From an uncultured Bacteroidales bacterium (GTDB taxonomy: Bacteria > Bacteroidota > Bacteroidia > Bacteroidales > Paludibacteraceae), in the NCBI GenBank assembly GCA_946406195.1, contig CAMJJT010000001.1, positions 1 through 64,000 of the forward strand: a stretch of 64,000 nt of DNA, in the 5' to 3' direction. Shown here one piece after another: positions 53,001 through 61,704 of the stretch (the first letter of the stretch is position 1; every line of letters begins with the position of its first letter). Under the pieces are notes generated by a model. It did no database searches. It had not been told where the DNA came from and saw only the letters and a list, made by a program, of their open reading frames with translations. The translations under genes were made by a program, and so were the position numbers.

Positions 53001-53375
53001 GTTTCCGGAAAAATGCTCTATCTGGCATACCTCATTGTGCAGGCGATCCTCATGGGAGCCACCATCGATTATGGTATCCTCTTCGCCAATTACTATCGAG
53101 AGAGCCGCAAGACCATGCTCCCTGTCGATGCCGTCTGTGCAGCGTACAGAGGTTCCATCCGTACCATCCTCACTTCGGGTCTCATCATGGTTATCGGTCC
53201 CGGCGCGATGGCGCTTTTTGTGGACGATCTGATGATCAGTAATATCGTTGGCTGTATCGCCGTCGGTGCTTTCATGGCTATCGTACTTACGCTGACTCTT
53301 GTCCCTGCTGTTCTTGTAGCGCTCGACCGTCTTGTCGTGTATGGCAAAAAGAACCGCTTTAATGGGGAACAATGA
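50079..53375 (+). CDS. RND superfamily (MMPL-type) exporter, TTG start
   Basis: The 1,098-residue inner-membrane protein has two RND halves. Each has a membrane segment, a periplasmic domain and a bundle of about five segments: first bundle at about residues 145-340 (VSVIVIAAVMIMLILFLMAQ, LSLDYCIVLLNRYRQEQDEH), second at about 930-1085 (MVTLLTIAAIFLIVALTFRS, MGATIDYGILFANYYRESRK). The large middle domain (about 370-900) has Glu/Pro-rich low-complexity stretches. The start is taken as TTG at 50079, overlapping the stop of the Rlu gene, because it gives MKRTFHYILFALTVV; the open frame from 50028 lies inside the upstream gene. Substrate is unknown, perhaps lipid; many Bacteroidetes have this type. 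Confidence 0.88.
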   Translation: MKRTFHYILFALTVVLAAISVVMMFHVNVNADMTKYLPDDSQMKSGLEIITSEFGSSAQMSGADVHVMFEGMHPNEVPGIRTLLEAYPDVHGVTYRYSTDSTYTVFDLDVPKSMDQKALGKQISTRFGGNCVVETSQDGATPPVSVIVIAAVMIMLILFLMAQAWFEPVVILVTAGLAIALNMGTNALLPSVSITTNFIGSILQAVLSLDYCIVLLNRYRQEQDEHTDKQTAGIAANRAIVKAAPSILSSAFTTVVGLLMLCFMRLKIGADMGIVLAKGVVCSLICTFTAMPALMLLFRRTINFTAKKAYVPNTDRMARFISRHKLPMAVGALILFFSSWYLSSQTTIFFSAEAESKIEEIFPSPNPFVLVYDTQDEDSICGLVDRLMEHPGIHTVISYPTLMSLPLTPAEMANHVKSILTDFKDFVPEGTTVPSEALDLLTPQTMQMLYYLRSRDSIQAPMAFPDLARFLQSHVASNPLFASYLDDEMKAQIESLQSMLDVPEPEPVPQPAPQLISMAPNAPIEEDTIVLPRETIAPLEDNLSQITNIDSLVIPSMDLNKIAIVPFMDRLNATHISAISVEMHKLTDTAAIRLPMSVNEMAVFIGSTPFQTKLVYAYAPGKVRKMSPLQYVHLLVDDLFQRKGLAGMVSEEQRTLLNQRAHLMDLADSNASLTPSDLNILLHAFGIDTFTDDELLAIANPPKKEEPQVAKQPSELDAVAIVSSVLEMQRTLHSTDTTRAAASAPKKEEPAPKHKGPSRADLQAELFTELVFGEHTYTAEQMSAKLARLMKLSNVHAAPVTPAQMSLLYDFYGSVNSRCDTLRMGFEPLLIYLCDTLVHDPRLADLLPDSISAKTADIKSQMKDGLGQLRKEDHSLLVLFSSLPIESKETYDFVDTLTALADARLPHAHYYVGESVMYAEMRAGFDHEMNMVTLLTIAAIFLIVALTFRSFIVPTILILAVMTAVYVNVVVAGIVSGKMLYLAYLIVQAILMGATIDYGILFANYYRESRKTMLPVDAVCAAYRGSIRTILTSGLIMVIGPGAMALFVDDLMISNIVGCIAVGAFMAIVLTLTLVPAVLVALDRLVVYGKKNRFNGEQ

Positions 53376-53528
53376 CCCCTCCCCCCCCCTCATTTAGCGG
53401 TCATTTACGTGACCACACCGCGACCATTACGGACATCTACGTCCCGTCTTTTTCGCCTTTCTATCCTCCCTTTTCATTTTTTTGCGCACGCACGATATAA
53501 AAGAAAAATAGGGAAAAATGCGCGCGCG

Positions 53529-53560
53529 CTTGCATATATGGATTTTTTTTTGTAATTTTG
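53529..53560 (+). promoter_or_regulatory. promoter of the export-permease operon
   Basis: CTTG (53529-53532), 20 nt, TAATTTTG (53553-53560), 20 bases before the start codon. Confidence 0.8.
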
Positions 53561-53579
53561 CACGCTGTTTTAGAAAGAT

Positions 53580-54434
53580 ATGGAACAAGAGGATAAACAT
53601 TGGGATTTGACCATCACGCCAAAGGACCGTCTATTGACCATCGATTGGGCTGAGTTATGGCGCTATCGGGATATGTTTCTGCTCTTCGTAGAGCGCGCTT
53701 TCCGCGTGGCTTACAAGCAGACAATCTTGGGACCGCTGTGGTTCATCATCACGCCGGTGCTGAGTGTGATTGTGTATGTGACGGTATTCGGCGGAATAGC
53801 TAATATTCCTACCGATGGTGTACCTCCAATTCTTTTCTACCTGCTCGGCATATCCGTCTGGGGCTATTTCTCGAGTTGCCTGAGCGCCACCTCCAATTCA
53901 TTCGTCAGCAATGCGGATATATTCGGAAAAGTCTATTTCCCGCGTATCATCATGCCGCTGGTGGCGGTAACGACGAACATGCTGTCGTTTGCTATTCAGT
54001 TGGCTATCTTCACCGTTTTCTATATCTATTATGCCGCCACGGGCACGGACCTCACCATCCATTGGCAGATAGTGCTGTTCCCTCTGCTGATTATATTACT
54101 GGCGCTGATGGCGGTGGGATTCGGAATGATTTTCTCGTCTATGACTACGAAATATCGGGATTTGCAGATTATGTTGGCGAAAATAATCTCCCTTTGGGTA
54201 TATATCACGCCGGTCATTTATCCGCTCAGCATGGTCACAAACGAGAAACTGCATATGGCGATGAGTCTGAATCCCGTGACGCCGGTGATGGAAGCGATCA
54301 AGTATTCGCTCCTCGGTCAGGGGCAGTTCAGCTGGCCCTGGCTGGCGTATAGCGCGGCATTCACAGCCGTTTTGTTAATCTTCGGCCTTATGCTCTTCAA
54401 TAAAGTGCAAAAAAGTTTTATGGACACCGTTTAA
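53580..54434 (+). CDS. ABC-2 type polysaccharide export permease (Wzm-like), copy 1
   Basis: The 284-residue protein has six membrane segments and the family motifs FRVAYKQTILGPLWFIITPV, NADIFGKVYFPRIIMPL, FSSMTTKYRDLQIMLAKI and ITPVIYPLSMV. Wzm-type permeases export lipid-linked O-antigen or teichoic acids together with an ATPase (Wzt). A second, related permease follows after four bases, so the two could form a heterodimer. No ATPase gene lies next to them in the window. Confidence 0.9.
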   Translation: MEQEDKHWDLTITPKDRLLTIDWAELWRYRDMFLLFVERAFRVAYKQTILGPLWFIITPVLSVIVYVTVFGGIANIPTDGVPPILFYLLGISVWGYFSSCLSATSNSFVSNADIFGKVYFPRIIMPLVAVTTNMLSFAIQLAIFTVFYIYYAATGTDLTIHWQIVLFPLLIILLALMAVGFGMIFSSMTTKYRDLQIMLAKIISLWVYITPVIYPLSMVTNEKLHMAMSLNPVTPVMEAIKYSLLGQGQFSWPWLAYSAAFTAVLLIFGLMLFNKVQKSFMDTV

Positions 54435-54438
54435 GCAG

Positions 54439-55296
54439 ATGAAAGAAGAAAAGGAGACATATTGGACTACGGAGATCTCTCCGACTACTTTTGCCAAGGG
54501 ATTGGGACTGAAGGAACTCTGGCAGAAGAGATATCTCATCTGGTTGTTCATCAAAAGGGATATCACCGTACAATACAAGCAGACCATTTTCGGTATGGGC
54601 TGGTATTTCATCTCCCCGTTGTTCACGATGTTTATGTATATCGTGGTGTTCGGTCGTATCGCCGGCATCCCGACGGACGACATCCCTCAGCCCGTGTTCT
54701 ATCTCAGCGGTATCTGTCTTTGGGAGTATTTCTCCACCTGTCTGACCGAAGCAGCAAGCACTTTCCAGACCAACGCAAACCTGTTCGGAAAAGTCTATTT
54801 CCCGCGTTTGGTCATGCCGGTTTCCAAGGTCATTTCCAAACTATTCCGCTTCACCCTGCAGTTAACCACTTTCATCATCGTCTATCTGCTCTTTGTTTGG
54901 AAAGGCGTTTATCTTCGTCCGAACATATACCTCTTGCTCTTCCCGGTGCTGATCTTCATGATTCAGTGTCTGGCGTTGGGATTGGGACTGATCATCTCGT
55001 CGCTGACCACGAAATATCGTGACCTCATCAATTTCTTTGGGGTCTTCGTTTCGCTGTGGATGTATGCAACCCCGATCATTTATCCCCTCAGTTATGTCAC
55101 CAACCCTACCCTGCATAAGATCATGCTTTTCAACCCCATGACCGCCATCATCGAGACCTTCAAATATGGGGCATACGGAGCAGGTGAGTTCTCTTGGACC
55201 GCCCTTGGGTATAGTGCACTGATTATCTTCGTGCTGCTCTTTATCGGCATCGCGATGTTTAATAGAAAACAGAAATTTTTTATCGATACAATATAA
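54439..55296 (+). CDS. ABC-2 type polysaccharide export permease (Wzm-like), copy 2
   Basis: The 285-residue paralogue of copy 1 shares the landmarks YKQTIFGMGWYFISPLFTMF, NANLFGKVYFPRLVMPV and SSLTTKYRDLINFFG. The likely role is one half of a heterodimeric exporter for surface polysaccharide, possibly the A-LPS to which T9SS cargo is attached in this order; that link is inference. The last base of the stop is the first base of the ddl start. Confidence 0.9.
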   Translation: MKEEKETYWTTEISPTTFAKGLGLKELWQKRYLIWLFIKRDITVQYKQTIFGMGWYFISPLFTMFMYIVVFGRIAGIPTDDIPQPVFYLSGICLWEYFSTCLTEAASTFQTNANLFGKVYFPRLVMPVSKVISKLFRFTLQLTTFIIVYLLFVWKGVYLRPNIYLLLFPVLIFMIQCLALGLGLIISSLTTKYRDLINFFGVFVSLWMYATPIIYPLSYVTNPTLHKIMLFNPMTAIIETFKYGAYGAGEFSWTALGYSALIIFVLLFIGIAMFNRKQKFFIDTI

Positions 55297-56264
55297 TGAA
55301 ACGAAAAATAGCCATCATAGCCGGAGGTGACAGCAGCGAACATGACGTATCGTTGCGTTCTGCGGCAGGTATTTACTCCTTTATGGACAAGGAGCGGTAT
55401 GATGTTACCATCGTCATCTTTGATGGTAAAAATTGGCATACCGAAGACGGATGTACCATCGACAAGAATGATTTTTCTTTTACGCGCGGGGGCGTGAAGC
55501 ACACCTTCGATTTCGCGTACATCACTATTCATGGCACTCCGGGCGAGAATGGTATTCTGCAAGGGTATCTGGATATGATCGGGATGCCCTATAGTTGCTG
55601 CGGAGTACTCGCCGCAGCGCTGACGTTCAATAAATATGCCTGCAACCATTACCTCTCCTATTTCGGTTTTCATATTGCCAACAGCATGATGCTCCGCGCC
55701 GGACAGAAATGGCCGAACGCACCGAAGATAGCAGACACTCTCGGACTTCCTTGTTTCATCAAATCAAACATCGGAGGCTCCTCTTTTGGTTGCACCAAAG
55801 TGAAGACCGTAGAGGACATCTATCCGGCTATCGAACGGGCTTTTCAGGAAGGCAATGAAGTGATTTGCGAATCCTATATGCAGGGCACCGAAGTGACCTG
55901 CGGTGTATATAAGACGAAGGACAAAGCAGTGGCTTTCCCCATCACGGAGGTTGTCACCCATAACGAGTTCTTCGATTATGATGCCAAATACAAAGGTCAG
56001 GTGGATGAGATCACACCGGCGCGTATCCCCGATACCTTACGCGATAAGATCCAAGCCGAGACCCTGCGCCTGTATGACATCATAGGTGCGAACGGCATCA
56101 TCCGCGTCGATTGGATCATCACGGACGGTGACAAACTGAACCTCTTGGAGGTGAACACCACTCCGGGCATGACGCCGACTAGTTTTATTCCGCAGCAAGT
56201 CCGTGCCGCCGGATTGGAGATGAAAGATGTACTGACAGATATTATTGAGAATAAATTCGCATGA
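55296..56264 (+). CDS. ddl: D-alanine-D-alanine ligase
   Basis: Ddl makes D-Ala-D-Ala for peptidoglycan precursors. The 322-residue ATP-grasp enzyme shows the N-terminal IAGGDSSEHDVSLRSA, the ATP-binding KSNIGGSSFGCTKV, the Tyr/His region HGTPGENGILQGYLDMIGMP (with Tyr in MPYSCCG) and the metal-binding LLEVNTTPGMTPTSF. It overlaps both neighbours by a few bases, so it belongs to the export-permease operon. Confidence 0.95.
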   Translation: MKRKIAIIAGGDSSEHDVSLRSAAGIYSFMDKERYDVTIVIFDGKNWHTEDGCTIDKNDFSFTRGGVKHTFDFAYITIHGTPGENGILQGYLDMIGMPYSCCGVLAAALTFNKYACNHYLSYFGFHIANSMMLRAGQKWPNAPKIADTLGLPCFIKSNIGGSSFGCTKVKTVEDIYPAIERAFQEGNEVICESYMQGTEVTCGVYKTKDKAVAFPITEVVTHNEFFDYDAKYKGQVDEITPARIPDTLRDKIQAETLRLYDIIGANGIIRVDWIITDGDKLNLLEVNTTPGMTPTSFIPQQVRAAGLEMKDVLTDIIENKFA

Positions 56265-57208
56265 TGGATATCAATAACGCCATAGAATCGCTGGATTGGA
56301 GCAAGGAACCGAAAGGTCTGTACGAACCCATCGGATACACCTTGGCTTCGGGCGGCAAACGTATCCGTCCGACCTTGGCGATGATTGCCTCCGCCCTGTT
56401 TGGCGGCAAAGAAGAAGAGGTACTTCCCGCTGCTTTGGCGCTGGAGGTGTTCCATAACTTCACCTTGCTGCACGATGATGTAATGGACCGTGCCGAGGTG
56501 CGCAGGGGACGCCCTACCGTGCATGTGAAATGGAATGACAACACCGCTATCCTTTCCGGCGACCAGATGCTCATTGAGGCATACAAACTGCTGAGTAAAG
56601 TACCCGCAGACAAACTGCCGCAGGTCCTCCAATGGTTCAACGACATGGCGACCGGCATCTGTGAGGGACAGCAGTATGACGTGGATTTTGAGCAAATGAA
56701 GGAGGTCTCCATCGCCGATTACATGAAAATGATTGAGCTCAAGACCTCGGTCTTGTTAGCCTACGCGCTCAAAATCGGTGGGTACATCGCCGGTGCAAGC
56801 CCTTCCCAGCAAGAGGCTCTCTATCAGTTCGGACTCCATATCGGTTTGGCGTTCCAGATACAAGATGATATCCTCGATGTTTATGGTGACCCCAAGACTT
56901 TCGGAAAAGCGATTGGCGGAGATATATGTTGTAACAAAAAGACCTTCATCCTTCTGACCGCATTTGAGAAAGCGGATGCTGCGAGCAAAGAAGAACTACA
57001 AAAATGGCTCTTGGTTTCCGATCAGAACCAAGAGAAAATAGCTGCGGTTACCGCCCTCTATGATCGTTTGGGTGTGCGCGCTGCCGGCGAAGCCGCCATG
57101 GAGGAACATACCGCACTCGCCTTGGCGCAACTGGACACTTTGCCCCAAAACGAAGCTACCGCACAACTGCGCTCCCTCGCGGAGCGTCTTGCTACTCGCA
57201 AGAAATAA
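56261..57208 (+). CDS. polyprenyl synthetase (trans-isoprenyl diphosphate synthase)
   Basis: The 315-residue enzyme condenses isopentenyl diphosphate onto allylic primers. Both aspartate motifs are present: HDDVMDRAEVRRGRP and FQIQDDILDVYGD; GGKRIRPTLAM is the IPP-binding block. Chain length cannot be told reliably from sequence alone. It overlaps ddl by ATGA, so it shares the envelope operon, and it may supply the polyprenyl carrier used in cell-wall and polysaccharide synthesis. Confidence 0.92.
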   Translation: MMDINNAIESLDWSKEPKGLYEPIGYTLASGGKRIRPTLAMIASALFGGKEEEVLPAALALEVFHNFTLLHDDVMDRAEVRRGRPTVHVKWNDNTAILSGDQMLIEAYKLLSKVPADKLPQVLQWFNDMATGICEGQQYDVDFEQMKEVSIADYMKMIELKTSVLLAYALKIGGYIAGASPSQQEALYQFGLHIGLAFQIQDDILDVYGDPKTFGKAIGGDICCNKKTFILLTAFEKADAASKEELQKWLLVSDQNQEKIAAVTALYDRLGVRAAGEAAMEEHTALALAQLDTLPQNEATAQLRSLAERLATRKK

Positions 57209-57237
57209 ATGTAAATTATTAAATCGTAAATAGTGTT

Positions 57238-58005
57238 ATGCCCTACAGACGTTTACCTAATACGGATTTAGCCCGTCTTCACGCCTTACAAAACGCCATT
57301 CAACAGGCACAGTCTGCTGATTATACGGAACAAGTCATTCCGTACAAAGTGTTGAGCGAGGCGCAGCGTTTCCTCGTGCCCTTCGAGAACGTGGTGATGC
57401 AGTCAAAGGATAACTACAAGTCCACGGTCAATGCCAACAAGCAATACCGGCATATCGTGCAAAACGCACGTATGTATATCTCGCATTTTATCCAAGTGCT
57501 CAACCTTGCCGTCATTCGTGGCGAGATTAAGAAAGAGCAAAAACTGCTGTATGATCTGGATCCTCACCAGCATGTGGTTCCGGATCTGTCTACCGAGGAA
57601 TACATCCTTGAATGGGGAAAGAAAATCATTGACGGGGAGCAGAAACGGATGGCGAGTGGTGGTTTCCCTATTTATAATCCGGCGATTAACAAAGTGAAGG
57701 TACACTATGACATCTTCTGCGAGCACCAACGCCAACACACTTTCCATGTGCAGAATACGGAACGTGTACAAGGCGATTTAGGTTCGCTGCGCGATCAGGC
57801 AGACGAGATTATTTTGAATCTGTGGAACCTGATCGAGGACTACTATAAAGACCTTCTGCCCTATGCTCGGATGATGAAATGCCAACAATACGGCGTCATC
57901 TATTACTACCGTAAGGGCGAAAGAAAACTCACGGCTGAGAGTGACCGTGAGTTAAAACGTATCATGGAGAGTCAACCGACTATCCAATGGTCCGAAGAGG
58001 CGTGA
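57238..58005 (+). CDS. conserved hypothetical protein
   Basis: The 255-residue protein is soluble, without a signal peptide or membrane segment, and mostly helical (ADYTEQVIPYKVLSEAQRFL, then YISHFIQVLNLAVIRGEIKK). It has many Tyr, His and Gln residues and a C-terminal YYYRKGERKLTAE. I do not recognise a family beyond an impression that Bacteroidetes genomes carry homologues. It lies 29 bases after the polyprenyl synthetase, and its 3' end overlaps the convergent cyclo-ligase gene by 26 bases. Confidence 0.75.
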   Translation: MPYRRLPNTDLARLHALQNAIQQAQSADYTEQVIPYKVLSEAQRFLVPFENVVMQSKDNYKSTVNANKQYRHIVQNARMYISHFIQVLNLAVIRGEIKKEQKLLYDLDPHQHVVPDLSTEEYILEWGKKIIDGEQKRMASGGFPIYNPAINKVKVHYDIFCEHQRQHTFHVQNTERVQGDLGSLRDQADEIILNLWNLIEDYYKDLLPYARMMKCQQYGVIYYYRKGERKLTAESDRELKRIMESQPTIQWSEEA

Positions 58006-58582
58006 CGACGCGGTCCATCCTGATATCATTCCATCGATGAGGCACGCTGTGTTTCTTGAGTTGGAAAGAATAACATACGCCTATCTTCTTCGTCAAAGGG
58101 TGCTTGGCAAGGAACTTGTCGTAATATCCACCCCCGCGACCGATACGATGGCGATGCTGGTCAAAGACCACTCCGGGTACAATCATCAAATCAATACTAC
58201 CCTTATACGTCGGAGTCTGCGGCTCAGGAACACCCAAACGACCTCTACGCATCATATCCTCTCCGTCATACGGACGAACCTCCATCGAGCGGCGATGGGT
58301 TACAGGTAACAAAAATGTTTTTTGACCCTCATACTTGGAGAGCAATGGTAATAAATCTACTTCATTATGAACGGGATAGTACAGCATCACCACTTTCGCA
58401 TTGCGAAAAACGGACATCTGCTCTATCTGTTCAATGATACGCGCGGACTCCTCGGCTACCTGCTCCTTGGTCAGGATGCGACGACGTTGCTCCGCGATGG
58501 CACGCATAGCCGCCTGCTCGCGACGAACACGAATCCAAGGCAACCAAGATAAGAAATCATGTATTTGAGCGTCAAATAACAT
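57980..58582 (-). CDS. 5-formyltetrahydrofolate cyclo-ligase
   Basis: This enzyme converts 5-formyl-THF to 5,10-methenyl-THF with ATP. About 200 residues from the chosen Met (58582); the open frame reaches 58630, but that lies at the -7 element of the promoter at 58628-58659. Motifs: an N-terminal Arg/Lys helix (IRVRREQAAMRAIAEQRRR), VVMLYYPVHNEVDLLPLL, LGVPEPQTP and GRGGGYYDKFL. It is convergent with the 57238 gene and overlaps its 3' end by 26 bases. Confidence 0.9.
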   Translation of the reverse strand: MLFDAQIHDFLSWLPWIRVRREQAAMRAIAEQRRRILTKEQVAEESARIIEQIEQMSVFRNAKVVMLYYPVHNEVDLLPLLSKYEGQKTFLLPVTHRRSMEVRPYDGEDMMRRGRLGVPEPQTPTYKGSIDLMIVPGVVFDQHRHRIGRGGGYYDKFLAKHPLTKKIGVCYSFQLKKHSVPHRWNDIRMDRVVTPLRTIG

Positions 58583-58627
58583 AATAAATATAGACGATTT
58601 ATAATTGGTAATTTTAAATTCGGACTG

Positions 58628-58659
58628 CAAAGGTACTGCTTTTTTCCGATATATGCAAG
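58628..58659 (-). promoter_or_regulatory. promoter of the cyclo-ligase gene
   Basis: On the minus strand, CTTG (58659-58656), 20 nt and TACCTTTG (58635-58628). It is divergent from the lipoprotein gene at 58683. Confidence 0.8.
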
Positions 58660-58682
58660 AAAAAAAATATTTTTATAATAGA

Positions 58683-59993
58683 ATGAAGCGTTTTTTATAC
58701 ATATCTTTATGTGCACTGACGGTTGCGCTGGCAGGATGCGAAGGAGGCGGCTCCTACTATAACTCCTCTGCGAATATAGCACGCCTGTCTGCATTCGGCT
58801 TCGCCAAGAATGACTCCATGCCGGGGCTCAAAGCGGCAGTTTTCACTGTGGAAGAATTAATTGACACGGGTTTGATTTGGAATAAAGACTCCATGCTCTA
58901 TGGTACACGCTTGGACAGCGTCGTGCCGCGCCTCACTTTTGCCGCTACCCCAAGTGCAGCATGGATCACCACGCCGGATACGGTATGCCGCCTTACTGGT
59001 TACGACACGCTGAATTTCACCAAGTCACCGATCTATCTCTCCATCCGTTCGTCAGACCAAACAAACACAAAGACCTATGAGATACGCGCTACCGTGCATC
59101 AGCAAGATCCGGATTTATACACTTGGACCACGTTGACCGAGAGTATCTATTCGACGGATGACGACGAACAATGCGCTGTACTGCTCAATGACGCTTTCGT
59201 GCTCCTCAAGAGCAATGGCTCCGCCACGTACGCTTATCGTTCTACGGATGGCGCTGCTTGGAATGAATTAGGCGATGCAACCGGACTCCCCGATGACGTA
59301 CGCATACGCCAGATCGTCAGTGATGGTGAGCGTTTGTATTACGGAAAGGGCAATACACTATACACCAGTACCGACGCTCGCACATGGACCGGCACTTCGG
59401 TGGATTACCCCATAGTAACAATGCTGCTCTATTGGAATGAACGCACATGGGCGCTCATTGACAACAACGGCTATCAGTTCGCATATTACCAAAACGGTAC
59501 GCTGGAGACTACACCTCTTCGTCCGGGAAGCGATTTCCCCGTGAAGGATTTTGCAAGCGTTTGTTTTGAGAGTTCCAGCATGCGCCAGCGCGCGATGATA
59601 ATCGGTGGTATGGATGCCGAAGAAAAAGAGTGTAACGGCCGCTGGTGTATGGAATATTCCACCCATCCTTCGGATAAGAACGGCACCTATCGTTTGCAGA
59701 ATTTCTCAGAAGGACGGGATAATTTTGCTCCTGTATCCGGTGCTGCTGCGGTGGCCTATAAGAACCAACTGTTGCTTTTCCGCTATTCGGACATCATGAC
59801 CTCTATTGATGAAGGACTCAATTGGGTGAAAGCGGATTCGACGAAGAACTCACTGCCTGAGACTTTCCGCGGACGGCAGTATCAAACGGCTATCGTACAT
59901 AATAAGAATATTTACCTCTTCGGGGGGCAGAACGGACAGACCATCCATAGCGATGTATGCCGCGGACGCCTCAACTCGATTGATTGGAAATAA
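58683..59993 (+). CDS. DUF6242-type lipoprotein
   Basis: The 436-residue product has a lipoprotein signal, MKRFLYISLCALTVALAGC, with the lipobox Cys19; the open frame begins at 58605, but this start gives the signal. The N-terminal part (about 20-145) is a beta domain and the C-terminal part holds beta-propeller-like or sialidase-like repeats (YAYRSTDGAAWNELGD, YTSTDARTWTG, GLNWVKAD, YLFGGQNG). I recall proteins of this shape in Bacteroidales as DUF6242; that name is from memory. The likely location is the outer membrane; the ligand is unknown. Confidence 0.78.
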   Translation: MKRFLYISLCALTVALAGCEGGGSYYNSSANIARLSAFGFAKNDSMPGLKAAVFTVEELIDTGLIWNKDSMLYGTRLDSVVPRLTFAATPSAAWITTPDTVCRLTGYDTLNFTKSPIYLSIRSSDQTNTKTYEIRATVHQQDPDLYTWTTLTESIYSTDDDEQCAVLLNDAFVLLKSNGSATYAYRSTDGAAWNELGDATGLPDDVRIRQIVSDGERLYYGKGNTLYTSTDARTWTGTSVDYPIVTMLLYWNERTWALIDNNGYQFAYYQNGTLETTPLRPGSDFPVKDFASVCFESSSMRQRAMIIGGMDAEEKECNGRWCMEYSTHPSDKNGTYRLQNFSEGRDNFAPVSGAAAVAYKNQLLLFRYSDIMTSIDEGLNWVKADSTKNSLPETFRGRQYQTAIVHNKNIYLFGGQNGQTIHSDVCRGRLNSIDWK

Positions 59994-60018
59994 ACTAACA
60001 ACTTAAAATATTAACATT

Positions 60019-61269
60019 ATGACTATCAAAGATTACAAATTCGCCGGCAAGAAGGCGATTGTACGTGTAGATTTCAACGTACCTCTGGATGAGAATGGTA
60101 AGATCACAGACGACACCCGTATCCGCGGTGCCCTGCCGACTCTCAAACACATCCTCGATGAAGGAGGTGCACTCATTATCATGAGCCATATGGGTAAACC
60201 CAAAGGCAAAGTACAGGCTAAATTCAGCCTCAGCCAGATCGTTGATGCTGTAGCAGCTGCGCTCGGTCGTCCCGTGCAGTTCGCTGAAGATTGCGCAAAA
60301 GCTGCGGATAAAGCCGCTGCGCTCCAACCGGGTGAGGTGCTGATGCTCGAGAACCTCCGTTTCTATCCGGAAGAGGAAGGCAAACCGGTTGGTATCGAGA
60401 AAGAAGATCCGGCTTATGAGCCCGCCAAGAAAGAGATGAAGGCGCGCCAGAAAGAGTTTGCAAAAGTGCTCGCAAGCTATGCCGACTGCTACGTCATGGA
60501 CGCTTTCGGTACGGCGCACCGCAAACATGCATCAACCGCTGTCATCGCTGATTATTTCGATGCGGACAACAAGATGCTCGGTTTCCTCATGGAGAAAGAA
60601 GTAGCGGCTGTGGACGCTATCCTCAAGGATATCAAACGTCCGTTCGTAGCCATCATGGGTGGTTCGAAAGTATCCTCCAAGATCGGTATCATCGAGAACC
60701 TGCTCGGCAAGGTGGACAAACTCATCCTCTGCGGTGGTATGACTTACACCTTCGCCAAAGCACACGGCGGTGAGATCGGTGGTTCTATCGTGGAGCTCGA
60801 CAAACTTGATGTAGCGCTCGGCGTAGAAGAACTCGCCAAGAAGAACGGCGTTGAACTCGTGCTCGCTCCGGACGCTATCTGCGCTGACAACTTCAGCAAC
60901 GATGCGAACCAGAAAGTATTCCCCTCCAATGCCATACCTGAGGGTTGGGAAGGCCTGGATGCCGGTCCTGAGGCGCAGAAGAACTTCCGCAATGCTATCA
61001 AGGGCGCCAAGACGATCCTCTGGAACGGTCCTGCCGGTGTGTTCGAGTTCGATAACTTCTGCGATGGCAGCCGCGCTATCGGTGAGGCAATCGCGGAGGC
61101 AACTGCAGAAGGCGCATTCTCGCTCATCGGCGGCGGTGACTCTGTAGCATGCGTCAATAAGTTCGGTCTCGCAGACAAGGTTTCATATATCTCTACCGGC
61201 GGTGGTGCCCTGCTCGAGGCTATCGAAGGCAAGATCCTCCCGGGTGTAGCAGCTATTAAAGGAGAATAA
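60019..61269 (+). CDS. pgk: phosphoglycerate kinase
   Basis: Pgk transfers phosphate from 1,3-bisphosphoglycerate to ADP in glycolysis. The 416-residue product has the family blocks [25 protein letters not shown] text near residue 55, [37 protein letters not shown] and the nucleotide loop [13 protein letters not shown]. It is intact, with codon use like the neighbouring core genes. Confidence 0.97.
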   Translation: MTIKDYKFAGKKAIVRVDFNVPLDENGKITDDTRIRGALPTLKHILDEGGALIIMSHMGKPKGKVQAKFSLSQIVDAVAAALGRPVQFAEDCAKAADKAAALQPGEVLMLENLRFYPEEEGKPVGIEKEDPAYEPAKKEMKARQKEFAKVLASYADCYVMDAFGTAHRKHASTAVIADYFDADNKMLGFLMEKEVAAVDAILKDIKRPFVAIMGGSKVSSKIGIIENLLGKVDKLILCGGMTYTFAKAHGGEIGGSIVELDKLDVALGVEELAKKNGVELVLAPDAICADNFSNDANQKVFPSNAIPEGWEGLDAGPEAQKNFRNAIKGAKTILWNGPAGVFEFDNFCDGSRAIGEAIAEATAEGAFSLIGGGDSVACVNKFGLADKVSYISTGGGALLEAIEGKILPGVAAIKGE

Positions 61270-61272
61270 GTT

Positions 61273-61704
61273 ATGGAAGTAGTAGGAAAAATCATACAAG
61301 TCCTGCCGGCACAAGAAGGTGTCGGTCGTAACGGCAACCCATGGAAGGTACAGCCGTATGTTTTGGAAACCCTTGACCAATATCCCCGTAAAGTGCATTT
61401 CGAGGTATTTGGTGAGGAGCGTATCAAACAGAACCCCTGTGAGATTGACCAACTGGTAACGGTTAGTTTCGATATCGAGAGCCGCGAGTTCAACGGCCGT
61501 TGGTACACCTCTATCCGTGCATGGAGGATCCAACAGGGTGACACCACCCAAGCAGCTGCTCCGGCTCCAGCACCTGCTGCTGCGCCTGCAGCGGCTCCTG
61601 TAGCCGCAGCTCCGGCGCAAGCCGCTCCGGTAGAGGGTGTTCCGGCGAACATCGATCCCTTTGACGCGTCCGCAGGAGACGGCACCAGCGATCTGCCCTT
61701 CTAA
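61273..61704 (+). CDS. DUF3127 protein with SSB-like acidic tail
   Basis: Residues 1-95 are a DUF3127 domain (VVGKIIQVLPAQEGVGRNGN, then YPRKVHFEVFGEERI), predicted OB-fold-like and common in Bacteroidetes. Residues about 95-125 are an Ala/Pro linker and the end is DGTSDLPF, close to the DDDIPF tip by which SSB recruits partner proteins. The layout (OB-like domain, flexible linker, acidic tip ending in Pro-Phe) suggests a DNA-binding role; the family has no proven function that I know of. It begins four bases after pgk, and its last base is the first base of the next start codon. Confidence 0.85.
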   Translation: MEVVGKIIQVLPAQEGVGRNGNPWKVQPYVLETLDQYPRKVHFEVFGEERIKQNPCEIDQLVTVSFDIESREFNGRWYTSIRAWRIQQGDTTQAAAPAPAPAAAPAAAPVAAAPAQAAPVEGVPANIDPFDASAGDGTSDLPF

